DNA from: Chaenocephalus aceratus
Taxonomy: Eukaryota; Chordata; Actinopteri; Perciformes; Channichthyidae
Assembly: GCA_023974075.1 (NCBI GenBank)
Contig: CM043791.1
Location: 19,050,299-19,114,298, forward strand
Direction of reading: 5' to 3'
Length of the DNA: 64,000 bases
Part shown: positions 1-12,172 of the stretch, piece after piece
How positions within the stretch are numbered: the first letter of the stretch is position 1
How the letters are laid out: each line of letters starts with the position of its first letter
Made by a program: the position numbers and the translations under genes
The notes under the pieces: generated by a model
The model's database searches: none
What the model was told of the DNA's origin: nothing
The model's input: the letters and a program-made list of their open reading frames with translations, nothing else

Positions 1-586
1 GAAAGAAGAAACAAGAACTGCAAACAAAAACCTATGTTAAAACAAAGAAAAAATACTTATAGTTCACATGATTACACAAATGATTTGTTTGCAACTTATA
101 GTTTTATTTTAGAAATTTATTTTATTTTGCTTGACTCCGTTTTTTTTTCTTTTAAACTCATAGTTTTGCTTTATTCTGAGAAAGTGTTGCTTTATCTTTA
201 TGATACAAAACTAATCCCATAAACTTCGACCTCCGGGGTGGCCTTACTATGGAGGAGTGGATTGAGAAGTGCCTATCTCCAGGAAAAAAAAGCACCTAAA
301 CGACGACAATGCTGTCTGTCTAATATGTTCGCTAGCTGTTATTGTTGTTGCATAGAACCACCTCGCAATATGTTTTGTGCAGAAGGCAACGGAGGGACTA
401 TTTTATTTTATTTCCGGGCTGATTTTTAGTCCCAGTCCGCAACTGAATGTAGGCTAGCTATTATCAGGTGCTGGTATATATATATATATATATACTAACT
501 GTGCTTTCCCCCCCCAAAAGTGACGACGTGTTATGTTATAAAACCGTGGACGGCGGTAGTTTATAAACCAAAGAGTAACCACCCTT
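1..586. other. AT-rich non-coding DNA, no gene seen
   Basis: No recognisable coding exon on either strand. There is a short (TA)n run near 477-494. The short open frames here have no recognisable protein sequence. Confidence 0.5.
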
Positions 587-1237
587 ACGGCCCCTACACA
601 CGGCGGCGTGCGTTGCCGCTTGGCGGTGGGCGTGTCTTGAGCTTGGGGAGTCAACGCGAGCAATACGACCAACAACCAATCACATGAATGTCCCGCCCCG
701 GACATACAAAGCAAAGCATTCATGCTACATCCATGCTGGCTAAATATACTGTCTATGCTTGCTAGCTGTCCATTCAAATGAAGTACACTGGATATAAACT
801 CCCCAAACAGGCGAAAACCTACCAGTTTCACCCACTGTCTCTGCCACCTCCCCCTATGCCTGGCTCCTCCGGTTTGTATCCCTGTATGTAAAGAGGGACT
901 GGTCATAGAGTACCGGGTGATTCCCTACCGCCACGATAATTTTCTCCTCCATTTTTTGACATATGGGAAATAACTGCGGTCCGGCTCTCCCAACATACAC
1001 GCGGTTTGATTGGCTAGTGCTTGTACTGTCAGATTTTCATACGAGGGATTTGATTGGCTGACGCCTCCGTTGAGGCAGCAAAAGTAGAACATTGCTCTAC
1101 TTTTGCAGCGAGCACCGCGAGAGAAGCTACACTTTGCTCCCACAATGCAGTTCGGCGAATCGTGACGTCACCCCCATTCAAAGTGAATGGGCAGAAGCGT
1201 TGAAGCGGCAATGCACGCCGCCGTGTGTAGGGGCCGT
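587..1237. mobile_element. Inverted-repeat DNA element (MITE-like)
   Basis: A 35-base arm at 587-621 (core cccctacacacggcgg) recurs as a near-perfect inverted copy at 1203-1237 (core ccgccgtgtgtagggg). No transposase frame lies between the arms, so this is probably a non-autonomous element. The superfamily is not assigned. An hAT element has inserted right at the right arm: its duplicated target gccgttac overlaps the arm end. A small 11-base-arm hairpin lies inside at 1078-1106. Confidence 0.6.
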
Positions 1238-1240
1238 TAC

Positions 1241-2015
1241 CAGAGTTGGGTGTAACGCGTTACAAAGTAACTGTAATAATATTACTTTGTCGGTAACGGA
1301 GTAGTGTAACGCGCTACTTTTATAATTCAGTAATCACACTACAGTTACTAACATTGCCCCGACACGCGTTACTTCGTTACTTTCTAAAATCAGTCATAAT
1401 CAAACCTCAACAAACACCTGCAAAGAACACATGCTAAGGTGAAGCTAACGCACATAGCTGTTGTTTATTTATATCACACACGTAGTCTGTTCTTCTTCTC
1501 TGTTTTCCGGTTGTTTCCTGTTTTGAATGACGAATACACACTACCGCCGCCTGCTGGTAAGGAGAGTTATTGCCATTTACGCATGCGCAGTTCGTATGTG
1601 CTCGGCTGAAGTCTTTGCGGTGTGCTCCAGTCTGGCTCCAGTGCAACCAGTGCAACACATGGCCAACACGCAGGAGAACACGCTGACGCAACAGCGTGAG
1701 CAGAGATAGACTGCGCAAAATATACAGATAGCAGGAGACAGAGGACAGCCATGGTCAGATATGAAAACATTCAGGAGCTATTTGGATCAGTCTTATGCGA
1801 CAATGGAAACTGAACTAAAGAGAACATTTGAAACTTTAGCAGTCTGCGTGATCTGCCTGTAGGGAGGGGCGGGCCGGCCCTGCGAGTAAAGTAACGAGTA
1901 AAGTAATGAATTACTTTATGTAGAGAGTAACGAAGTAGTGTAATATATTACTTTTTTTTAAAGTAATATGTAATATGTAATATATTACTTTTTTTTAGTA
2001 ACGACCCCATCTCTG
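1241..2015. mobile_element. Non-autonomous hAT transposon
   Basis: The element starts with cagagttgggtgtaacgcg and ends with gtaacgaccccatctctg, an imperfect terminal inverted repeat. It is flanked by an exact 8-base target duplication, gccgttac, at 1233-1240 and 2016-2023, which is diagnostic of hAT insertion. Internal sequence is rich in gtaac/gttac units. It encodes no transposase, so it must have been moved in trans. It sits on the right arm of the older inverted-repeat element at 587-1237. Confidence 0.8.
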
Positions 2016-2044
2016 GCCGTTACCCCCAGTAAAGTAACGACCCC

Positions 2045-2771
2045 ACTGGGTCCGTCTGCGCTGCGCCGCGGTTTTGGTCTGACCTCCTCTAGCACCATAA
2101 CCCACCGGACACGTCCCAGAAGCGTTTCAGAAGCGTAGCGTCGTACGTGCAGGCTCGCAGTTTTGTTATTGATTCAGGCATCCTGGACATTTGTACTTCT
2201 ACAAGAAAGTAAGTAGGCTACGTAGTTAAATGTTTTATTTTTGTGTCTGTTTAAATTGTGTTTATTGTTGTTATACATTTCCTAATATGTAGTTGTTACC
2301 TTCCACTCCACAAACTGCAGCGACTAAAACCAGGCCTTGTCCTTTCTGATGTTGTCCTTGTAGTAAGCATTGGTTACATCATATAAAATAGTGTGTTTTT
2401 CCACTTCCATGATGAAAACCTCGTCATCCATTGTGCGTATTGTAGTGGAGGTGTTGTGATGAAGGAGGGGGGTCTGCTAAATTAGTATATGTGGGGGATG
2501 GGCCTGGCCCGGATACTCTCGTTTCCACTTCCTGCGAGGGGGGGCTGCCTGCCCGACCTTAAGTTACAGCTGCACCGCGACAAAGATAGGATTCATCCTA
2601 ATTTTAGAGAAGCGCTGCGCCGAGCCGCTTCTGGGCCGCTTCTGGGACGCGTCTCGTCTGAGACGCGTCTGAGACGTAGACGTAACGCAGCGCGTGTGGT
2701 GGAATAGCACCCATTGACTAGAGTGGCCGCGATCCTCACGACCGCCGCGGCGCGGCGCAGACGGACCCGGT
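2045..2771. mobile_element. Inverted-repeat element with GC-rich ends
   Basis: The left end at 2045-2071 (actgggtccgtctgcgctgc...) is matched in inverted orientation at about 2745-2771 (...gcgcagacggacccggt). Between them are GC-rich subterminal blocks (2610-2700) and an AT-rich middle without a coding frame. The ends are clear, but I could not identify a target-site duplication or the superfamily. A perfect 10-base-arm palindrome lies at 2646-2669. Confidence 0.6.
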
Positions 2772-3304
2772 GGAAACTGGGGGTTACGGGACGCTCTAAT
2801 AAGTAAAGCGAACGCACCCGCAAGGACACCTGGCCTCCTATTGGTTGAGGGATTTTGACGGGATTGTTGTTGCACAAAAGTTCCGAGCGCGCACAGAATA
2901 AATCTGAGAGCAGACATTTCACGAGCGCACAGAAACAGCCTGAGTGCGAGGAGAAGGTTTTAAGCTGGAACACAGGAAATCTGTAAGCAGCAATATATCT
3001 GAGCAAGTGTACAGTTTGAGCAGAAGCAGAGCAAATCTAAGTGCAAGCAGGCACTATTTGAGTGCGAGGACAGGGTTTGAGGGAATGAAAACAATAAAGT
3101 ATGCTCTCAAATTTAAATACCACGCTCTTGAATAAAGATAGGGAATAACCCCCAGAGCGGGGAGGGAGCGGATCGACAGCTTGAGCAGCTGTCAACTCAA
3201 CATTGTAAATAACCAACCAAAAACGATCTCTGGTTCATCTTGTTTTTGGCGTGAGAATAGTTTGGGCAGCGTGAGAGCGTGACATTGAGAGTGAAAGCGT
3301 GGCC
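2772..3304. other. Non-coding, no gene recognised
   Basis: This stretch has repeated phrases built on 'gagtgcgag', 'gagcgcacag' and 'agcagaagcag', suggesting old repeat sequence, but no clear element boundary. No coding exon was recognised on either strand. Confidence 0.4.
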
Positions 3305-3849
3305 GTTTCTCAATCTCGAGGATTCTGGCTTCCAAGCCAATATTTCAAGGATGCTACGTCATCGAGTGCCGCCGAAGGACTGTTCCAATCTCCAGCATAC
3401 TTGGAATTCCACCGAGGCTGCGTCCTTGGTTTGGGGGAAATTTCGAGGCTGCACATGGGTAGACTTCGCGTCCTTAAAATCCCCACAATGCTTTGCGCAC
3501 GGACCAATTTCAAAAACCCTTGCGGAGAATGGCTGAACCGACGCAGCACACATTGCAATGTAAGTATGTAGCGTAGAACATGTGTTGTTAAATATGTTAC
3601 TTTGTTACATTTGTTTGTTATCACCAAAAATGTGAAAGTAAAGCAAGTTCATAATTAGATAGACATCGTGAGGTATTTATTTTCGGTACAGTTTATGTTG
3701 AAACCGTTTGAGAGATGGCACACTTGTTAGCCTGTTCCATTCTTCTTCGTTTTCCGAAGCCGTGGCTTGGAAGTATAGTTGCTTCGTTTCTGAAGGAAGT
3801 GACTTGGAAGTACGCGACTACCAAGCCAGCATCCTCGAGATTGAGAAAC
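3305..3849. mobile_element. Inverted-repeat DNA element (MITE-like)
   Basis: The left arm at about 3305-3338 reads gtttctcaatctcgagga followed by ttctggcttccaagcc. The right arm at 3821-3849 carries the inverted copy (ccaagccagcatcctcgaga then ttgagaaac). No transposase frame is present inside. The element family is common in fish genomes, but its superfamily is left open because no exact target duplication was found. Confidence 0.6.
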
Positions 3850-5123
3850 ACCCAGATCACACGCCAGATGCGTGGGAGTTGGCAACCCTGGGGTAATCAC
3901 GGGACGAGAAACAGCTGGCTGGGCCGGGAGGTAGAAACACAAGGGCAACAGGTGAACACACAGGAGGAAAAACACAGGAAGGAAGACAAGAGACAGGGAG
4001 AACATAATTACAAAATAACACCCATAACAAGACAGACAAAACTAAAAACGTGACATAACATTAGGATCGTGACAGGAGGTTTACAAATCCTACCTGCAAT
4101 GGGGGACATCCTTGCCTCTTTGCGATGGTTTGACTACAAAAACTTCGAGTTGTCAATGCAATTGTTTGTCATAATCCATAACAGAAAATCAAATGGAGTA
4201 CAGGCCTAACGCGTAAAACTGAGAAATAGAGGTAGTCTCCGGTTAGATTTGTCAATGTTCACATCCAACACAAAATCCTGTCGGACATTTTCGTTCGTAC
4301 CAAAGTTGACTATATTCACTGTTGCGCACCACAGCAGCGTCATATCTCCTTAGTAACCCCTCTGAAAGACTGCAACAACAACAAAACTGTGGCAAAGGCG
4401 CCTGACTTTAAAGATACACGCTGCAATCAATCACTGTGTTTAGGCTGCAGGTCACTTATATGTGTGACCTTTTCTCTAAATCGGTTGTTTTGTTTTTTAT
4501 GCGCTCATATGGTTTTGGCCTGATGGGCTCCGCAGCAGATGCTGCAGGTTCCCGCTGCTCCCGCGGTGTCTGCCGCCGCAGAAACCAGTTATCACATTTT
4601 GATTTCCAGCTCGACCCTCAGTGCCGCCTCGTAAGATACCAGAGCAGTTCGTCTCGCGCAGGGGATCTGACAAAGCGTCACTGCAGGATGAGCACGAGGA
4701 AGGAAAGGCCTTAGCTCTGCTCCGCACTTTGAGAAGCTTAATTGGGATTCCACTGACTGGACACAGACAATTTTTCACTTAGTCTGCACCTATTACCATG
4801 ACCAGAAATAACAAGAGCTAATAATCTGTCCTCATCTGATTTATTATATTAGCCTACTTTTGAGATACGTTACCATACAAACGTCTTTCAAAGCGTTAAG
4901 ATGAATTTGAATAAATGTAGGGGCTTAATGCATTGACAATAACTAGTAGGCTATTTCTCGATTAATATTACGTTAGAAAGTCTTATTTTTGGCTCTTTTA
5001 ATAGATATAAAATGAAACCCACTGCCTGTTATTTGCCTAAGTGTAACATCGTCCTATTGCTTCACTGATATTGACCTGTTTCTATACTTTGTGTCTCCCC
5101 TCCAGGGTTACGGCACCCATGAC

Positions 5124-5219
<96 letters not shown>

Positions 5220-6013
5220 CACATACTGCCTTCCCAAGGGCCGATTTATGCAAGGTAATACAGTGTCCCAACTGAGAATAAATTAATTTAAAAATCGGTT
5301 TAGATTCAACCCTCCGCAGCATCAGTGAAATATTTCGTATACGAGGATTCAAAGGACGAGGTTGTCTTTACAAGTGTTGCTCCTTATCTAAAACATGTGT
5401 TTATTAAGACGAAAACGACACATGAAAGGGTAACATTAGGCCTATAGGTTTATATATAACAAATGTATCTTGTTTAATAGACAATACAAACGGATTATAC
5501 AATTTAAAGATTTTTAAAGGAATGAACATTCGCTTATTTTGTTTCCAAATAGGCCCTATGTTTGAAAAGAAAACATCGAAATGGGGACAGTATTTTACAC
5601 TTAGTGTATCCAGCATAATGTCTTATATATTTGTTGTGGCCTACATTTTGTTGTCATCATTTAAAGAGCAGATCTTTATCGTTAGACCTATACTGTCACG
5701 AGAACAGGCACGCCTAACAGACTATTAACCAAACCTCGATCAGCTTAAAAATCACACCAACAAAATAACCAGAATGGTGTTAAACTCAAACATTCTTAAA
5801 TATGAGCGTTAGAACCTTCTAAAAGCATCTAGCACTTTCTTGTCAACAAACTTGTTTTAAAAATAACAATATAGGCTATAGCCTATATATTTTTTATTTG
5901 TCAGATTTTGCGAAAAAAATACGGACAAAATGATAATAAACAAAAACAACAACCCAGAGCAACAGTTATGTCTAAACCACATACAGTAGGCGATTAAAAA
6001 TAATTAAACATAC
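3850..6013. other. Intergenic; one GC-rich island near 4500-4730
   Basis: No recognised coding exon. The sequence at 3900-4080 is A-rich and repeat-like. A CpG-containing island at about 4500-4730 stands out from AT-rich surroundings and could be an exon or promoter, but its conceptual translations on both strands resemble nothing I know. The rest (4750-6010) is AT-rich apart from the microsatellite at 5125-5220. Confidence 0.4.
5125..5220. repeat. Compound microsatellite (AC)32(GCAC)8
   Basis: Uninterrupted AC dinucleotides run from 5125 to 5188, followed directly by eight GCAC units to 5220. Open frames reading TH or CV repeats through it are artefacts. Confidence 0.95.
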
Positions 6014-6335
6014 CTGATGGTTAAAATTACTCCAATCCAAAAACCCAAGATGTATGTTGCGCCGAGCACCTGTCTGTTTATCTTCAAACATGCCAAGAGA
6101 GTGACTCTCCATAAACAAACAGCAACAACAAAACACTGAAATATCGACCGACTTTACAGTATGATAACAGCAATTGGAGATGATTGACTTTTAGGAGAAA
6201 CAGAATTAACTGCGATGACACTAGAGGAAAACTGATTTGCATGCTGTTCAGGGAAGTGTGAGGTTTGCTGAGGGAGAACAAGGAGGAGGTGAAGCGTTGT
6301 TTGAGCTGGGAGAAGAAGAGAGGCGGTAGCGCGCA
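6014..6335 (-). other. Candidate non-coding first exon, minus strand (possibly tp73)
   Basis: Read on the minus strand, transcription starting near 6335 would meet a strong splice donor, ccatcag|gtatgt, with the exon ending at 6014. Just upstream lie an E2F-type site and a ZNF143/Staf-type site (6341-6393). In human, the 5' end of TP73 lies next to and divergent from WRAP73, and TP73 has a non-coding first exon and an E2F-responsive promoter. This position therefore fits tp73 exon 1. No p73 coding exon is visible in the window, so this is inference only. Confidence 0.25.
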
Positions 6336-6340
6336 CATAA

Positions 6341-6393
6341 GCGGGAAACCTTTTCAGCTGGATAATGTGAAAAGGTACTACATTTCCCAGTAC
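6341..6393. promoter_or_regulatory. E2F-like and ZNF143/Staf-like sites
   Basis: GCGGGAAA at 6341-6348 matches the E2F consensus. tactacatttcccagtac at 6376-6393 matches the ZNF143/Staf core (ACTACAnnTCCCA). Paired sites of this kind are typical of vertebrate, often bidirectional, promoters. They lie about 230-280 bases from a second Staf-like site next to the wrap73 start region. Confidence 0.5.
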
Positions 6394-6623
6394 ATAGGCC
6401 TACTAAAATACAGATGCGTGAGATACAACATTACCATCTTACTATAACATTATTAATGTTGAAATAATAAAATATAATATTAGAAAATGTAGTCTATTCA
6501 AATGTACCAAATATTTTCACCGATACAAAATGCAAGATATATAAATTGTTGCAAACAATTTGCCACACAAGTGTACTACATGCACAGCACGCAGAAAAAG
6601 AAAAGAAAAAAAGAACACTCGTG

Positions 6624-6670
6624 AACTACAGTTCCCAGAAGGCAATACACTGCAGACGCATGCTGATTGG
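6624..6670 (+). promoter_or_regulatory. wrap73: wrap73 promoter: Staf-like site and inverted CCAAT box
   Basis: aactacagttcccagaaggc at 6624-6643 is a close match to the ZNF143/Staf binding consensus. An inverted CCAAT box (attgg) follows at 6666-6670. Both lie about 180-220 bases upstream of a good splice donor at 6847/6848, consistent with a TATA-less housekeeping promoter driving wrap73. Confidence 0.6.
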
Positions 6671-6764
6671 ACAGCAACTGCATGTCGTCATCGTCCCACA
6701 CAAACAAACTAGTAGCAACAGCAACAGTTAAATCAATAGCCTGTGCCCCGAAGTAAATCATGCG

Positions 6765-6847
6765 AAGACAAAAACGTTTTTAATCTGCTTTTGGGACTTT
6801 TCGCGGCTCTCATATGATATACAAAAGGAGGGAAATTGCCATTAGCG
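6765..6847 (+). other. wrap73: Probable non-coding first exon of wrap73
   Basis: The sequence ends in attagcg|gtaagt, a consensus donor at 6848, downstream of the promoter motifs. The next acceptor (ttttcattttcaacag, ending 7448) begins the exon with the wrap73 start codon. The 5' boundary is approximate because no start-site signal is visible. This would give a 5' UTR split by an intron of about 600 bases. Confidence 0.45.
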
Positions 6848-7461
6848 GTAAGTGTGCCATTGAGGGTGAAATAATGAAGGTTAGTTACCTGCAAAGTTGC
6901 TAGTGGCGATGCTAACGTCAGTGAATGGTGGAGTGACAACTAAGAGCTAACTAGTAAGCTAGTGTTAGTCTCTCTATTTTGTGTCGTAGACATTATATAA
7001 AATATATCGATAGCTAAACTATCAAATGGCAATGAAGACGCGAAATAGACTTGGTTTATGTATTGCCCTTAGTTTGCCTTAGCTACTACTTTTATTGTGA
7101 GCCAGCTAGCTTCGATAACTACCTGTGGCTGATTTCTCCCTGCAGTGTTTGTATGTTGAAACTTACTTACTTCAGTGTTCTGTCTTTTATGCAGTGCTTT
7201 CCCTTTTTATAATGCATGTTCTTGCATAAGAGAACAAAACGTAATGTGTTTGTAAGCTCTCTGTGTGTTTGAAGCGTGTTTATTTATTAGTCTTATGGCG
7301 CCATCACGTGTTAACTGTAAGGAATTACACCAGGTGACTCGAGCAGTAAGTCAAAGCAGTGATGACCGTTTTTGTGAAGTTAAATGTTAGGAAACTCATT
7401 TAGGCGTTTATCTCATGATAATGTGTTCTCTTTTTTCATTTTCAACAGCCGTGATTGTAAG

Positions 7462-10400
7462 ATGAATTTCTCTGAGGTGTTCAAGCAGTCCAACCAACTG
7501 TGTAAAGTTTCCCCAGATGGGAAATATTTGGTAAGTGGTTTAGTTAAAGTTATATTTGCACAATTCTAGTTTAAGTATGTTTGCTGCGTTGAAGTAGGTT
7601 ATACAACTTTAAACTATTATGTAATTCCCCTGATTAATTTCCCAATTTGGGGTGAATAAAGTATCTACTATCTATGTATCTCTATTTATCTATCTGTCGA
7701 TCGATCTCTCACTAGATAGATCTATCGATCTATCTATATTGCTAGCTACAGGGATACAACTGAAGTGTGTTTCTAGTCTTCTCTCCCATGTGTCTCTTTG
7801 GCTGTACCTGCTAGGCTACCTGTGTGCAGTACAGGCTGGTGGTGCGAGATGTGGAGACCCTGCAGATCCTGCAGCTCTACACCTGCCTGGACCAGATTTC
7901 CCACATGGACTGGTCTTCTGACTCTCTCTTTATCCTCTGTGCTATGTACAAGAGGGGACTGGTACAGGTATTGTGAATATGTGATTCAACATGGTGTGGG
8001 AATGCTTTTAGTTATGTACTCAAGGTAGAAGACCTTACTCAGCTGGGTTGATTTTGTGTAATCTTGCACTCCTTTATACAATATCTTTATACAAATTGGT
8101 CTGGCATTATGAAAGGATCTCTTTGGTCTCCAATAGCTTGTGCTAATCATTTGCTGTGACACTTTGGATCAAACTATAAACTAAGAATTCAAATGAGTCC
8201 TTGACATTTGAATTGGCAACTAAAATGGTTTGTTTGGACCTTAAACAATTATGTGTAGTAATGCCCAAGCAAAACACCATCTTTCTAACCATTTGTGGAT
8301 CCCTCAAAATGTTTTAAAAGACTTTAGGCATGCATATTCAAATTTGTTGTCATATACATATAAAGCAACATTTTATAGACAAAGAAGATGAATTATGGAA
8401 AAGTTAAGTTTGATATATTATGTACTATATTGAACTACTAGGGATAATGCCAATAATGTATTACATCCTGTGTTTATATAGTCAAACTGAGTACTGTTTA
8501 AAAATAAGGTATGAAAAGATGTATAATTTGACTTATGAAGTTGGTTTAACAGTGATTCTTATAATTGTTTTTTCTTTTCCTTGATACAAACAAATATGTA
8601 GATTGATAAACCATACTGTTTATGTCTTTTGCATCTTTACTCTCACTTATACCAGGCCCCTTTATCTTTTTGAAGGCTCAAAAATATGTCCATATTTATT
8701 TTAAGTTGCACCCTTATTGGCAGAAAGAACATAATTACGGTTTGTTTCTTTTGAAAAGTTGCAGTAGATAAGAAGAAGCTTTGCATGCTACAGTAATGCC
8801 AGTTTAATGTGCATCACAGGGAGAGTAACTCACTTTTGAAGGGGTGTCCATCGCCAGTCTTTCATGGTGTCTGAATCTCAAGTATTTCTTATTGTTTGAA
8901 ATCAAGTTGAGTGAACTGCAGGATGTGTGAAGGATGTCATCAGTGATGGCTGATGGCTGTCCTTCTGTCACTCTCTGTCTTTCTCTTCAGGTGTGGTCGC
9001 TGGAACAGCCAGACTGGCACTGTAAGATTGATGAAGGCTCAATAGGACTAGTCTCCTCGCGCTGGAGTCCAGATGGACGTCACATTCTCAACACCACTGA
9101 GTTCCATGTAAGTGTGAAGTTGGTGCGTGCATGGGTGCGGGCATTCATGCCCACGGAAGTGTGTTTTATATGCTTGTCTGGTTTCAACTGTTGCTGGCTC
9201 GCAAGGAAGGGGGACCTGAAAATAGCCAGACACCAGAGCTTGTCTTGACCGCCCCTACACCCCCCACCTGCCGCATGTATTCAGCCTGATTTCATAGTTC
9301 CCCTCCTGTTAGCGTCCTGTCATACATAGGTCTCAAGTACCTCTGGAACATGGGTGCAATGTGTATGAGCCCTTCCAATGTATGTCTGGTATTTCCGTTG
9401 GCAGCAAATCCATTTGATGATGTACTAAGTTCAGGAACAATAGGAAATAACACAAACAACACAAAACGGCAGTGATGTAAACGGATGAAAGCATGCAGTC
9501 ATAACACAAGTTAGTTACAGTTTTGAAAAATGTGTACTTCAATTAATACAAGCCTTCGCTGTTGAATTAATATAAGGGTAAAATTGGGTTATGCAGTGGC
9601 ACATCTGAAGATGAACTTGACCTGAACTGTCCTCATGTCAGTGTCAATTACTTAATTACAGCAGGCCTGGTTCGCAATGTTTAAGGCTGATGCCTATGTT
9701 ATAGAGTTTATAACAATCATGTATTCCATACTGCAATCTATGTCAACCAATAACTCTGTCATATGCAAATATCAGCCATGACGGCCAGTACAGAGGCATC
9801 GGCATGGATAGAAATATTTGGGGTTAGGTGCTTCTTAACTATATCATTTGAGAATTTAGAAACCGCTTCAATAAAAGCAGATACATATGACATGAATATA
9901 TTTTAGTTTTGCAAAGTAAAAATGATTGTAGTCAAAGAGCCAGACTGTAACCTTGAGGAACACCAGCTTCAAGAAAAAGATGAGTTTGGCAGTAATGCAT
10001 GATGCATTTCAAGTTTCATTCTCCAGTTTTGATTTCCATAATAATACAGGGCATTACTGGGATAAATTATTTCATACCACATCTAATGTTGAATAAAGTA
10101 CAACAAGCGTACACGTGGAAACATTTAATGGAATTACTTTGTTTGTTTTTTATTTTATGTAAATAACATTTCAATTCACTTCATAGTAAGCATGTGTTGT
10201 TAGGGGTGACAAGCTTTAGCAGCTACCCTCGGGTAATTTGTAATATGATTGGGGCACCATGGAGGGCTGTGTCAGTCATGCTGAACCTGACTCCAGGAAT
10301 CATTTGACAGGTGTAGTGGCCAAACACTCAACTGTGTCTGGTCTGGAGAAGGGTGCAGGGGGTGCAAGTGTCTGTGGCATGTCTGCTTTGTGTCTGTCTG

Positions 10401-12131
10401 CATCTTTAACAACAACAAAAGAGGGTATGGGATAAGCATAGCACTGTGTCTTGTGTATTTTGCAGAGATCTTTGAGCACATAAAACATTATATTCGTATG
10501 TTAATTGTATGGTTTGTCAATCCCTGACATACAATATTGTGAACATGTTACCCATTCTTCATTCTTGTCATGGCAACATGTTTTATAAATCCTTAATTGG
10601 TATTGTTTAACATTGACTAGCTTGTCATGGTAACGCATGACAAAACTTCCTCTCTCCTGAGCTGCAATGTGCATTGCCCTCTGCCCTTATTACTCGACCA
10701 AATGTTAGCAAGAAGTTAAGTACTGTAGTTACTAAGCATCCTTTGGTAATTGAGGTTAAAAGACTAATTCAATAGAGTTGGCTCAGGATGCCACATTTTC
10801 AAGGGGCCCACTGAACTTACCGTCACCTCAGCCCGACATTTCATTAAGGCTGTGCCAGACGGGTGTTCGTGTCAGGTTTGAATTTCAGCCTCACTCATAA
10901 ACAGCCTGCTATATTAACTTGTTTAGGGACAGCTGCTTGTGGTGTGGATCGTGCCACTGTGTGTGTGTTTGTCTGTCTATGTGTCAGTAAATCTGCTTGG
11001 CTAGCTGTGTTGTAGCTGTTACAATATCTGTTTTCTTTTTAAATCCATATGTACTATGTTTAGATCTTTCTGATTTGCAGGAACACATTTTATCAGTACA
11101 GGAATGACAAAGCATAGTGTCTCTCTAGCACTAACATGGATCACAATGGCAGCCTTAGACATACTACAGCTAAGCACTTATTTTCCAGTGAGTTAGAAAT
11201 ACTCTTGATCTTTCAAGCTTCAAGTAGAACTATGTTTTTGGAGGCAGACGTGTTAAAAAGCACCAGTTGTTCTTAAATATGGGATGGTGCCATGTCACAG
11301 ATTTAATAGACCAATAGTCTCATTGCTGAAATCTAGCCTAGGTATTGTGAGACTTCACGCAATGTGTCTCCTAGTTGAATTCCCATCGTTTATCTTAGGA
11401 GCTCACAAAATGCCACTCACACATCCATGTTAATCCACCTTTACCAGCTGAGGGGTGATAAACTGCGAGTGGAAAAACACCAGCCAAGGACATCATTAAA
11501 CTTCTCTAATGGTTTTTACATTGTAGGGATCAGATTAGCGTTAGCATTCTTGGCAAGTACAGCTTGAGCCTTGCTAACGTGTTGCATTGTTGGCAACTGC
11601 GCTACTGGACTAAACTGCAAACGTGTGCAGCTGCAACGCGGGACAATAGCTCTGCCATACCTATGTGTGGGCTGCCAGGGGCTCCAGTTCCTTAGCAGAA
11701 TCATGAGGCTGTAACAGGAGAAATAGGCTATATTGGTTGGAGATGGCTTCCTATGTGGAATGCCTGAAGTCTAATCCTCGGTTGACAGATAGGCCTATAT
11801 GGCATCAAATGCATTCGCTCATTCTCTAGCACTCGAAGAAGAGCACAACAAGAATGGCTGACAGAAAGGTTTATTCCAGCTTGCTGTCACTTACTCTGGT
11901 CTACAATGTATCATTGTCCACAGCCTGTCCTGTTGGAAAAGGTTCCCTAATTATGTGCTTATCTTGTGACGTATACCTGCTAATAGATTCACAGTGGATG
12001 TGATGGTAGATATTAGCTGCAATTTTTCTATTTGGCAGTGCCTTAAGAAGATTGTCTTCTCATAACACATCAAGGGAAGATTATTTGTGCAGCTCGTAAT
12101 CAGAGTTACAGCCACAAACAACTTTGCTACG

Positions 12132-12172
<41 letters not shown>

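Noticed and set aside
4436..4778. Open frames in the GC-rich island upstream of wrap73
   Set aside because: Neither strand gives a recognisable protein. Kept only as a possible promoter or non-coding exon.
5062..5352. Open frames reading TH, CV or AR repeats
   Set aside because: They translate CA/GCAC microsatellites. The same applies at 35445-35821, 53618-54204, 55464-55748, 59328-59600, 60347-61175 and 62164-62380.
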